The notes beneath the pieces were generated by a model. That model worked only from the letters and a program-made list of their open reading frames with translations, was not told the origin of the DNA and ran no database searches. From Burkholderiales bacterium (GTDB lineage: Bacteria > Pseudomonadota > Gammaproteobacteria > Burkholderiales > Burkholderiaceae_C): a stretch of 7,735 bases of DNA. The DNA lies in contig CANBSV010000115.1 in the NCBI GenBank assembly GCA_947372225.1, positions 1 to 7,735 on the forward strand, read 5' to 3'. Numbering within the stretch: the first letter of the stretch is position 1; the number at the start of each line of letters is the position of its first letter. Made by a program: the position numbers and the translations under genes. Shown piece after piece: positions 1-5,553 of the stretch.

Positions 1-446
1 GGGCTCAGAGCGATCATCGAGCGCAGCGGCTCGGCGGCTTCGACGGAGCGGTTCAGCGCGACGAGCAACTGAACCACGTAGCGGCTGGCCTCGAGCGAAT
101 CGGGAAGCGACGTTTTCCAGGCTTGCGCGGCCTTGAGCGCCAGTTCGCCCGACCTGGCTTGCAGCGCAATTTCAGTCGCGCGTCTGAAGACTTGTTCGTT
201 CTTGCTCTTGCGTGCGGCGTCGAGCAGCACGGAGTACGCCGAACCCGGGTCGTTGGCGCTCAGCTCGAGTTCGCCGATGAGCAACTGGTAGAACAGCGCA
301 GCATCCAGCCCGGAATTCTCGATAGGCGCTGCGGCCTTTGACGGCCTGGCTGCGGCGGGCGTTTGCGCCGCGGCTGGAAGCATCCCGGAACACAGCGCGA
401 TGACAAGCGCACAGGCAGCTGGCGCTGTGGAAAAACGAGCTGGCAT
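1..446 (-). CDS. Exported TPR-type repeat protein, N-terminal part (runs off left edge)
   Basis: Reading the minus strand from the ATG at 446-444 gives an unbroken 148-codon frame that leaves the window without a stop. Residues 1-28 look like a signal peptide: R4 near the start, a hydrophobic stretch around residues 9-24 and an Ala-rich end (PAAAQ, 24-28) suited to signal peptidase I. C13 and C19 do not sit in a convincing lipobox. After a low-complexity Ala/Pro linker (29-42), residues 47-148 are helical and alternate in the way of degenerate TPR repeats (FYQLLIGELEL at 52-62; RRATEIALQAR at 88-98). A TPR protein divergent from mutM and followed by lolB and ispE is a familiar betaproteobacterial arrangement; the lolB/ispE part is inference because it lies outside the window. 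An AGGAGT Shine-Dalgarno five bases upstream supports the start. The likely location is periplasm or inner face of the outer membrane. Function is unknown beyond a protein-protein scaffold. Confidence 0.85.
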   Translation of the reverse strand, partial: MPARFSTAPAACALVIALCSGMLPAAAQTPAAARPSKAAAPIENSGLDAALFYQLLIGELELSANDPGSAYSVLLDAARKSKNEQVFRRATEIALQARSGELALKAAQAWKTSLPDSLEASRYVVQLLVALNRSVEAAEPLRSMIALS

Positions 447-451
447 CGACG

Positions 452-457
452 ACTCCT
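452..457 (-). promoter_or_regulatory. Ribosome binding site of the TPR protein gene
   Basis: On the minus strand this reads AGGAGT, close to the consensus AGGAGG, and ends five bases before the ATG at 446-444. It fixes the start of the leftmost gene, which has no other in-window evidence for its N-terminus apart from the signal peptide. Confidence 0.7.
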
Positions 458-482
458 GGGTGCGTAAAAAGATTCTAGAGGG

Positions 483-504
483 CTGAGCTGCCATCGCGGC
501 TCAG
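483..504. repeat. Inverted repeat between the divergent -10 boxes
   Basis: CTGAGC (483-488) is complementary to GCTCAG (499-504). As plus-strand RNA the stem extends inward through a U-G wobble, a G-C and a C-G pair to a CAUC loop, giving nine pairs. On the minus strand the wobble becomes an A-C mismatch. No T-run follows on either strand, so it is not an ordinary intrinsic terminator. Its position overlaps the spacer/-35 region expected for the TPR-gene promoter, which would suit an operator, but no known regulator site is recognised. Confidence 0.35.
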
Positions 505-540
505 GGCGTGTGACCGGCTTGCGTCCTGATAATTCCCTGC

Positions 541-1401
541 ATGCCTGAATTACCCGAAGTCGAGGTCACGCGTCAAAGTTTTGCTTCGCGCATTGCCGGC
601 GCGGTGGTCACCGGTGTGCGATTGGGAAAACCGCTGCGTTGGCCGTTGGGTATTGATCCTGCGACGCTGATCGGCCAGCGGGTCGGTGAGGTGACGCGGC
701 GCGGCAAGTACCTGTGGCTGCCGTTGCATCGCATTCGTGTGGCATTGCCAGCGGTGCCCGAAGCGCCTGAGCTGGAGCCAGGCTTGCTGATGCACCTGGG
801 CATGTCGGGGTCGCTGGCGTTCGTGGTGCAGCCCGGTCCGCCCGGAGCGCACGATCATTTCGATCTGGTCACCGACCGTGGCACGTTGCGCCTGACCGAT
901 CCGCGCCGCTTTGGCGCGGTGGTGTGGTCCGAAGCTCAGGGCTCGGGCGCTGCCGGCAAGCTGCTGTCGACGCTCGGCGTCGAGCCGCTGGACGCGGCGT
1001 TTGACGGAGCCTATCTGCACGCGGCTTTGAAAAACCGCCGTGTCGCAGTCAAGTTGGCGCTGCTCGGCGGCGGCATCGTGGTGGGTGCCGGCAATATCTA
1101 TGCATGCGAGGCGCTGTTCTCCGCCGGCATCGATCCGCGCACCCGCAGCGATCGGCTCAGCAGGCCGCGCTGCCAGCGGTTGGCGCAGGCCATACGCCGC
1201 ACGCTCGAAACGGCGCTGGCGCTGGGCGGCTCGACCCTTCGCGATTTTCGTGACGCGCACGGCATGGCGGGGCAGTTCCAGCTGAGTGCCGATGTGTACG
1301 GCCGCGCTGGCGAGCCATGCCGAGTGTGTGCCACGGCCGTGCGCCGCATCGTTCAGGGGCAGCGCTCGACCTTCTTTTGTCCACGCTGCCAGAAGCGCTG
1401 A
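541..1401 (+). CDS. mutM: Formamidopyrimidine-DNA glycosylase / AP lyase (Fpg, MutM)
   Basis: MutM excises 8-oxoguanine (opposite C) and ring-opened purines, then cuts the abasic site by beta/delta-elimination. The 286-residue product starts MPELPEVEVTR, so Met removal exposes the catalytic Pro (P2) next to E3. Other family hallmarks are in place: the beta-hairpin lysine in RRGKYL (K56), the void-filling triad in HLGMSGSL (M88) and DPRRFG (R122, F124), the helix-two-turn-helix motif GAGNIYA (182-188), and a C-terminal zinc finger C260-X2-C263-X16-C280-X2-C283 with R275. It is slightly longer than E. coli Fpg (about 270) because of an extra segment around residues 64-80. The usual Asp/Asn region before the H2TH motif reads LLGGGIVVG, and C189 follows NIYA; I take these as lineage variation. 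The catalytic N-terminus fixes the ATG at 541, yet no Shine-Dalgarno is visible before it. The gene probably heads the group with the GTPase gene and mutY. Confidence 0.97.
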   Translation: MPELPEVEVTRQSFASRIAGAVVTGVRLGKPLRWPLGIDPATLIGQRVGEVTRRGKYLWLPLHRIRVALPAVPEAPELEPGLLMHLGMSGSLAFVVQPGPPGAHDHFDLVTDRGTLRLTDPRRFGAVVWSEAQGSGAAGKLLSTLGVEPLDAAFDGAYLHAALKNRRVAVKLALLGGGIVVGAGNIYACEALFSAGIDPRTRSDRLSRPRCQRLAQAIRRTLETALALGGSTLRDFRDAHGMAGQFQLSADVYGRAGEPCRVCATAVRRIVQGQRSTFFCPRCQKR

Positions 1402-1563
1402 CACCTTCGGTCCCTCGGCCTTGGTGCCTTGGCTGCACAAATGTGGGTGAGTCCACCGTCGTTTCAGGCGATGGTCATTTCCGCAGCTGACTTAGGATGG
1501 TTTCCGATGGCGGGTGCACCACTCGCCGGCGTCATCCAATACCCGCCGCTGGAAATCCGATCC
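1402..1563 (+). other. Spacer between mutM and the GTPase gene, with a small hairpin
   Basis: This 162-base stretch has no intrinsic terminator and no convincing -35/-10 pair. The GTPase reading frame stays open upstream to a TTG at 1429, with in-frame ATGs at 1441, 1471 and 1507, so part of it could be translated. A hairpin is possible at 1509-1527: GGCGGGT and ACTCGCC pair with one G-U wobble around a five-base loop, with no T-run after it. AGGA at 1494-1497 lies nine bases before ATG 1507, and GGAA at 1551-1554 lies nine bases before ATG 1564. A short direct repeat, GCCTTGG twice with one base between (1418-1432), is probably chance. Confidence 0.4.
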
Positions 1564-3534
1564 ATGACGTCTGCCTTTGCCGGCCGCTTCGACGACTTCA
1601 GCCACTGGCGCGCCGGGTTGGGCGAGCGGCTCGATGAGTTGTCCGCCTGTCTGGCTGACATTGGTTTCGACGACCGGCCCTCTTGCGCGAGGCTCGCTGC
1701 GTTGCGCGAGCGTCTGGACGCCGACAAGCTCATCGTGGCATTCGTGGCCGAGTTTTCGCGCGGCAAGTCCGAGCTGATCAATGCGATCTTCTTTGCAGAC
1801 GCCGGCACGCGTGTGTTGCCTGCTGCACCAGGTCGCACCACGATGTGTCCGGTCGAACTTGCCTGGGACCCACACCAGCCCGAGGGCCTGTCGCTGCTGC
1901 CGATGGGCACGCGGCTCGAGGACGTCTCGCTCACGCATTGGCGTGACCGTCGTGACGCGTGGACGCACCTTCTGCTGGACAAGTCTGAGCCCGAGTCGCT
2001 GTCGCTGGCCTTGCGCCAGGTGACGGCCACACGTCAGACGACGATTCACGAGGCCCAAGCCCTTGGCCTGTGGCATGAATCGAACGGCGACCACAACGCT
2101 GCGACTGATCAGGTCGAGTCGGTCGAGGTGCCGGTATGGCGCCACGCGATGATCAACCACCCGCATCCGCTGCTCAGGCAAGGCCTGGTGGTGCTCGACA
2201 CGCCTGGGCTGAATGCGCTTGGCGCCGAGCCCGAACTCACGCTGGGCTTGCTGCCCCTGGCCCACGCCACCGTGTTCATCGTGGGTGCCGATACCGGTGT
2301 GACCCAATCCGACCTGACCATCTGGCGCGACCACCTTGGCGCGCGCCAGGGGCTGGCCTTCGTGGTGCTCAACAAGATCGACGCGCTGCGCGATCCATTG
2401 GCCACCCCGGAGCAGGTGGATGCCCAGATCGAGGCGCAGCGCCGATCGACGGCGCGCATCCTTGGCGTGCCGCCTGAACGGGTGTTCGCGCTGTCGGCAC
2501 GGCAAGGGCTGGTCGCGCGCATCGAAGGCGATGCGCAGGGGCTGAGCGAGAGTCGGCTGATCGAATTCGAGGCTGCGCTTTCGGTGGGGTTGCTGCCGCA
2601 GCGCCGACAACTGCTGGGGCGGCTGATCGAGGACGCGGCCCAGCACATTCATCATCGGGCCGTGCGTCACATTGGCGAGGCGCTTCGTCAGCAAGCAGAG
2701 CAACTGCTTGAGCTGCGCGGACTGCGAGGTCAAAGCAGTGCCAAGCTGACTATGCTGATGAAGCGAGTGAGTGGCGAGGCCATGGAGTTCGAGCAGTGCC
2801 ACGCCCGCCTGACAGCGCTTCGCGCGATGCACGCCCGGCAAGGTGAGCTGGCGCTCGCGCAGTTGTCCTACGACGACCTTGAGGAGGAGATCGACCTGAT
2901 GTTGGCCGAGATCCAGGCGAGTGTGCTCAGGCTCGGTGCGCGCAAGGCGTTCGTGGCACTTTGTGAGCGTTTGCGCGAGCGACTCTTGCGCGTTCAGACG
3001 CAACTGCACGACACGCAGGACATGCTCGGCGGGACGTTTGGCTTGCTGAATGCCCAGTTTGGTTTCGGCCTGGCACTCAAGACCGGTCCGAACATGACGG
3101 GTTTCATCGAAGAGATCAGCCTGATCGAGCGGCTCTACGCGCAGTACCTCGGACTGGGCGACGTGTTGCGGCTGACGAGGCCACGCTTCACGGAACAGTT
3201 GCGGCGCATGCTCGTCGAGCGCATCAGCGTGGTGTGGGACGGCTCGCGCAACGCGATCGAAGGGTGGAACCGGGAAGTGGCTTCGCACATCGACGCGCAG
3301 TTGGTCGAGCGTCGAAGGGGCTTTCAGAAGCGGGCCGAATCGCTTTCGCGCGTTCGTGGCGCGGCCGATCAGCTCGAATTGCGCATTGCCGAAATCGAGC
3401 AGCAAGAACGTCAGCTTCGCCAGCAACTGGAGCAGCTGGGCGCCATCAACCAGTCTTTGCTGCGTGCGGCGTGCGACGCTGTCGATGTGTCGGCGTCCAT
3501 GGGCTCGGCCGATGCCCGGCGCGCGCGGGCCTGA
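1564..3534 (+). CDS. Dynamin-like large GTPase
   Basis: The 656-residue product carries a dynamin-type GTPase domain near its N-terminus: G1 AEFSRGKS (62-69, with Ala at the usual first Gly), G2 threonines in GRTTMCP (90-96), G3 DTPG (212-215) inside LDTPGLNALG, G4 NKID (270-273), and G5 SAR (311-313). Residues 340-635 are almost wholly helical with long charged amphipathic stretches, as expected for the bundle and stalk of bacterial dynamin-like proteins. Residues 600-632 look like a coiled coil rich in Glu, Gln and Arg. No transmembrane helix is obvious, but a Gly/Phe/Leu-rich loop at 489-507 could be a membrane-touching paddle. The family is known for GTP-dependent membrane binding or remodelling; a function for this protein is not established. 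I chose ATG 1564 because conserved-looking sequence starts at about residue 9 and the upstream frame has weaker GC at third codon positions; ATG 1507 (19 residues longer) has a comparable ribosome site and remains possible. The stop abuts the mutY ATG, so the two are very likely cotranscribed. Confidence 0.88.
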   Translation: MTSAFAGRFDDFSHWRAGLGERLDELSACLADIGFDDRPSCARLAALRERLDADKLIVAFVAEFSRGKSELINAIFFADAGTRVLPAAPGRTTMCPVELAWDPHQPEGLSLLPMGTRLEDVSLTHWRDRRDAWTHLLLDKSEPESLSLALRQVTATRQTTIHEAQALGLWHESNGDHNAATDQVESVEVPVWRHAMINHPHPLLRQGLVVLDTPGLNALGAEPELTLGLLPLAHATVFIVGADTGVTQSDLTIWRDHLGARQGLAFVVLNKIDALRDPLATPEQVDAQIEAQRRSTARILGVPPERVFALSARQGLVARIEGDAQGLSESRLIEFEAALSVGLLPQRRQLLGRLIEDAAQHIHHRAVRHIGEALRQQAEQLLELRGLRGQSSAKLTMLMKRVSGEAMEFEQCHARLTALRAMHARQGELALAQLSYDDLEEEIDLMLAEIQASVLRLGARKAFVALCERLRERLLRVQTQLHDTQDMLGGTFGLLNAQFGFGLALKTGPNMTGFIEEISLIERLYAQYLGLGDVLRLTRPRFTEQLRRMLVERISVVWDGSRNAIEGWNREVASHIDAQLVERRRGFQKRAESLSRVRGAADQLELRIAEIEQQERQLRQQLEQLGAINQSLLRAACDAVDVSASMGSADARRARA

Positions 3535-4578
3535 ATGACGCACGAAGGCTTTTCCGCGGCCGTCATCGACTGGCAACGCAGCCATGGCCGCCATGGCTTG
3601 CCGTGGCAGCACACGCGCGATCCTTATCGCCTGTGGCTGTCCGAAATCATGCTCCAGCAAACCCAGGTCAGTACCGTGCTGGGCTACTACGAGCGCTTCC
3701 TGCAACGGTTTCCCGATGTGGCCGCGCTGGCCGCCGCACCGATCGACGATGTGCTCGGGCTGTGGAGCGGGCTGGGCTACTACAGCCGGGCGCGCAACCT
3801 GCACCGCTGCGCGCAGGCGGTGGTGACAGATCACGGCGGGCGCTTTCCCGCCAGCAGCGCGCAATTGCAAGGGCTGCCCGGAATCGGCCGGTCGACCGCG
3901 GCGGCGGTGGCCGCGTTTTGCTTTGGCGAGCGCGTGGCCATCCTCGACGGCAACGTCAAACGAGTGCTCACGCGCGTACTGGGCTTTGACGGCGATCTGG
4001 CTCAGGCCACCCACGAGCGGCAGCTGTGGGCGCAGGCCACACAGGTGTTGCCCGTCACCGGCATCGAGCCCTACACGCAGGGACTGATGGACCTGGGCGC
4101 CACACTGTGCAGCGCGCGTTCGCCGCAGTGCCGGCTGTGTCCGGTGCAAGGCCTGTGCGTGGCGGCTCGCGACGGCAACCCGCAGGCTTATCCGGTCAAG
4201 ACCCGCAAGCTCAAGCGCGGCACACGCGAGCACGTCTGGCTGTGGCTCGAGTGGCGAGATTCGATTTGGCTGCTCAAACGCCCCGACAGCGGCGTGTGGG
4301 CCGGGCTGTGGAGCCTTCCCGAATTTGACTCGCATGACGATCTGTGCCGCGCGGCGCAGGCCTGGCCCGGCCGATTCGAGACGCTGCCCAGCTTCACGCA
4401 CACCCTGACGCACCTGGACTGGACGCTGCACCCCGTGCGCTGGAACCTGCCTGCATCGGTCGATGACGCTCAGGCCGAGGCCTGCACCGCGCCGTTTGCT
4501 GCAGGGCGCTGGTTCAGCCTGGATGAGGCGCTGGCCGCCGGTTTGCCCGCGCCCTTGCGCAAGCTGCTGCTGGCCTGA
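3535..4578 (+). CDS. mutY: Adenine DNA glycosylase (MutY)
   Basis: MutY removes adenine mispaired with 8-oxoguanine or G, preventing G:C to T:A transversions. The 347-residue protein has the complete family plan. The catalytic glutamate is E37 in SEIMLQQTQV. The helix-hairpin-helix is LPGIGRSTA (114-122). The catalytic aspartate is D138 in ILDGNVKRVL. The [4Fe-4S] cluster ligands are C192-X6-C199-X2-C202-X5-C208, at the same positions as in E. coli. A C-terminal NUDIX-like domain (about 230-347) recognises 8-oxoguanine; its FSH-type loop reads LTH (292-294) here. The ATG follows the GTPase stop with no gap (TGAATG) and has no clear Shine-Dalgarno, so translation probably depends on re-initiation by ribosomes finishing the GTPase gene. 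It shares a transcription direction with mutM, its GO-system partner, two genes upstream. Its stop lies 9 bases from the stop of convergent rapZ. Confidence 0.97.
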   Translation: MTHEGFSAAVIDWQRSHGRHGLPWQHTRDPYRLWLSEIMLQQTQVSTVLGYYERFLQRFPDVAALAAAPIDDVLGLWSGLGYYSRARNLHRCAQAVVTDHGGRFPASSAQLQGLPGIGRSTAAAVAAFCFGERVAILDGNVKRVLTRVLGFDGDLAQATHERQLWAQATQVLPVTGIEPYTQGLMDLGATLCSARSPQCRLCPVQGLCVAARDGNPQAYPVKTRKLKRGTREHVWLWLEWRDSIWLLKRPDSGVWAGLWSLPEFDSHDDLCRAAQAWPGRFETLPSFTHTLTHLDWTLHPVRWNLPASVDDAQAEACTAPFAAGRWFSLDEALAAGLPAPLRKLLLA

Positions 4579-4584
4579 GAGGCC
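4572..4584. terminator. Weak hairpin at the mutY/rapZ convergent stops
   Basis: GGCCT (4572-4576) and AGGCC (4580-4584) can form a five-pair stem with a three-base loop. It covers the mutY stop and most of the 9-base gap to the rapZ stop, so it could act on both strands. There is no T-run on either side and the stem is short, so intrinsic termination here is doubtful. It is listed because nothing better is visible between the convergent genes. Confidence 0.2.
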
Positions 4585-4587
4585 CGT

Positions 4588-5553
4588 TCAGTTGCGTGCG
4601 TCGAGTTCGCGGTGGCGGATCAGCGTGACCGAGCGGCCGGCAAAGCGCCGCGCCAGCACCTCGGCCATGTACACAGAGCGGTGCTGCCCGCCGGTGCAGC
4701 CGACGGCCACCGTGAGGTAGCTGCGCTGGTCGTGCTCGAACGCCGGCAGCCAGCGCGCCAGGAAGGCATCGATCTGATCGAGCATCTCGCCCACCTCGGG
4801 TTGTGCTTCGAGATAGGCTGCCACTGCGGCATCGCGGCCGTTTTGCGGTCGCAACTCGCGGATGTAGTGCGGGTTGGGCAGTACGCGCACATCGAACACG
4901 TAGTCGGCATCGCGCGGCACGCCGTGCTTGAAGGCGAATGACTCGAACACCAGCGTGAGCTGGTTGGCACCGGCGCGCATCAGGTCGCGCATCCAGATGC
5001 GCAACTGCGTGGGCCTCAGCTGGCTCGAGTCGATCACCGTGGAGACCTCGCGCAGACCCGACAGCAGCTTGCGTTCGAGCTCGATCGCGTCGATCAAGGC
5101 GCGATGGCCTTCCGTTCCATCGACCCCTGGCATTGGTATGGCGCCGGAGCCCGTCGATTGGGTCAGCGGGTGCGGACGGCGGGTTTCCGAAAAGCGCTGC
5201 ACCAGCGCGTCGGTGCTCGCGTCGAGAAACACCGAGCGCACCGACACGCCCTCGGCGCGCAGTTGCTCGAGCAGCGGCAGCAGGTGCGGCAGCGAGCCCG
5301 CGCTGCGCACGTCCACGGCCACCGCGACGCGGCGGTCGCGGCGGTCGCGGCCCTGGTCCTCAAGGCGCAGCAAATCGCGAAGCAGCTCAGGCGGCAGGTT
5401 GTCGATGCAGAAAAAGCCCGCGTCTTCCAGCGCGTTGAGCGCCACCGACTTGCCCGAACCGGAGATGCCAGTGACCAGTACCACCTCGCGCAAGACGCCA
5501 GAGTTGTCAGCGCCGTCGGCCGGCGGCGAGGGCGGGGCGTCGGTCGGGATCAT
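4588..5553 (-). CDS. rapZ: RapZ/YvcJ-family nucleotide-binding protein
   Basis: This family joins a P-loop kinase-like N-terminal domain to a conserved C-terminal domain. In E. coli RapZ senses glucosamine-6-phosphate and guides decay of the sRNA GlmZ; elsewhere its role is less clear. The 321-residue product shows Walker A GISGSGKS (29-36), FCIDNLP (48-54), a Walker B-like region FLDAS (109-113) followed by FSETRRPHPL (121-130), and the C-terminal signature GCTGGQHRS (285-293). Compared with E. coli it has about 20 extra N-terminal residues and an insert of about 16 residues at 131-150 (Gly/Pro/Ser-rich). It ends in RHRELDARN rather than the basic KRK-containing tail. The ATG at 5553 overlaps the recN stop (ATGA) and has AGGA (5565-5562) eight bases upstream, which supports it over an in-frame TTG at codon 21. 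No hprK, ptsN or glm gene lies next to it within the window. Confidence 0.95.
   Translation of the reverse strand: MIPTDAPPSPPADGADNSGVLREVVLVTGISGSGKSVALNALEDAGFFCIDNLPPELLRDLLRLEDQGRDRRDRRVAVAVDVRSAGSLPHLLPLLEQLRAEGVSVRSVFLDASTDALVQRFSETRRPHPLTQSTGSGAIPMPGVDGTEGHRALIDAIELERKLLSGLREVSTVIDSSQLRPTQLRIWMRDLMRAGANQLTLVFESFAFKHGVPRDADYVFDVRVLPNPHYIRELRPQNGRDAAVAAYLEAQPEVGEMLDQIDAFLARWLPAFEHDQRSYLTVAVGCTGGQHRSVYMAEVLARRFAGRSVTLIRHRELDARN
5331..5348. repeat. 9-base tandem duplication inside rapZ
   Basis: GGCGGTCGC occurs twice head to tail (5331-5339 and 5340-5348). On the coding (minus) strand it gives the repeated tripeptide DRR DRR at residues 70-75 of RapZ, in the variable loop before the strand VAVAVD. 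The length is a multiple of three, so the frame is kept. Slippage during replication is the simplest origin. Confidence 0.6.

Larger units (their letters stand above)
447..540. promoter_or_regulatory. Divergent promoter region between the TPR gene and mutM
   Basis: This 94-base spacer must drive both flanking genes unless mutM is transcribed otherwise. Two sigma70-like -10 boxes are visible. TAGAAT on the minus strand (477-472, 5 of 6 consensus bases) would start a short leader carrying the AGGAGT site. GATAAT on the plus strand (528-533, 5 of 6) would start transcription close to the mutM ATG at 541. Neither has a recognisable TTGACA-like -35 box at 16-18 bases, so the assignments are tentative. 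The spacer is visibly more A/T-rich around 465-480 and 527-535 than the flanking genes. A dyad at 483-504 lies between the two -10 boxes and is listed separately. Confidence 0.45.

Noticed and set aside
1418..1432. Direct repeat GCCTTGG-T-GCCTTGG after mutM
   Set aside because: Seven bases repeated once, with no associated structure or boundary. Most likely chance.
550..1440. A 296-codon minus-strand frame opposite mutM
   Set aside because: It mirrors mutM with an Arg/Ala/Gln-rich, domain-free product. The same GC-driven shadow explains it.
1429..1563. A 45-residue N-terminal extension of the GTPase from TTG 1429
   Set aside because: TTG is a rare start, no Shine-Dalgarno precedes it, and the encoded sequence resembles no dynamin-family N-terminus. 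ATG 1564 is preferred, with ATG 1507 kept as the main alternative.
1492..4431. A 979-codon open frame on the minus strand across the GTPase gene and mutY
   Set aside because: It lies opposite two well-supported genes. Its product is rich in Arg, Gln and His with no recognisable domain, and it crosses the junction of two unrelated genes. Few stops on the opposite strand are expected at this GC content.
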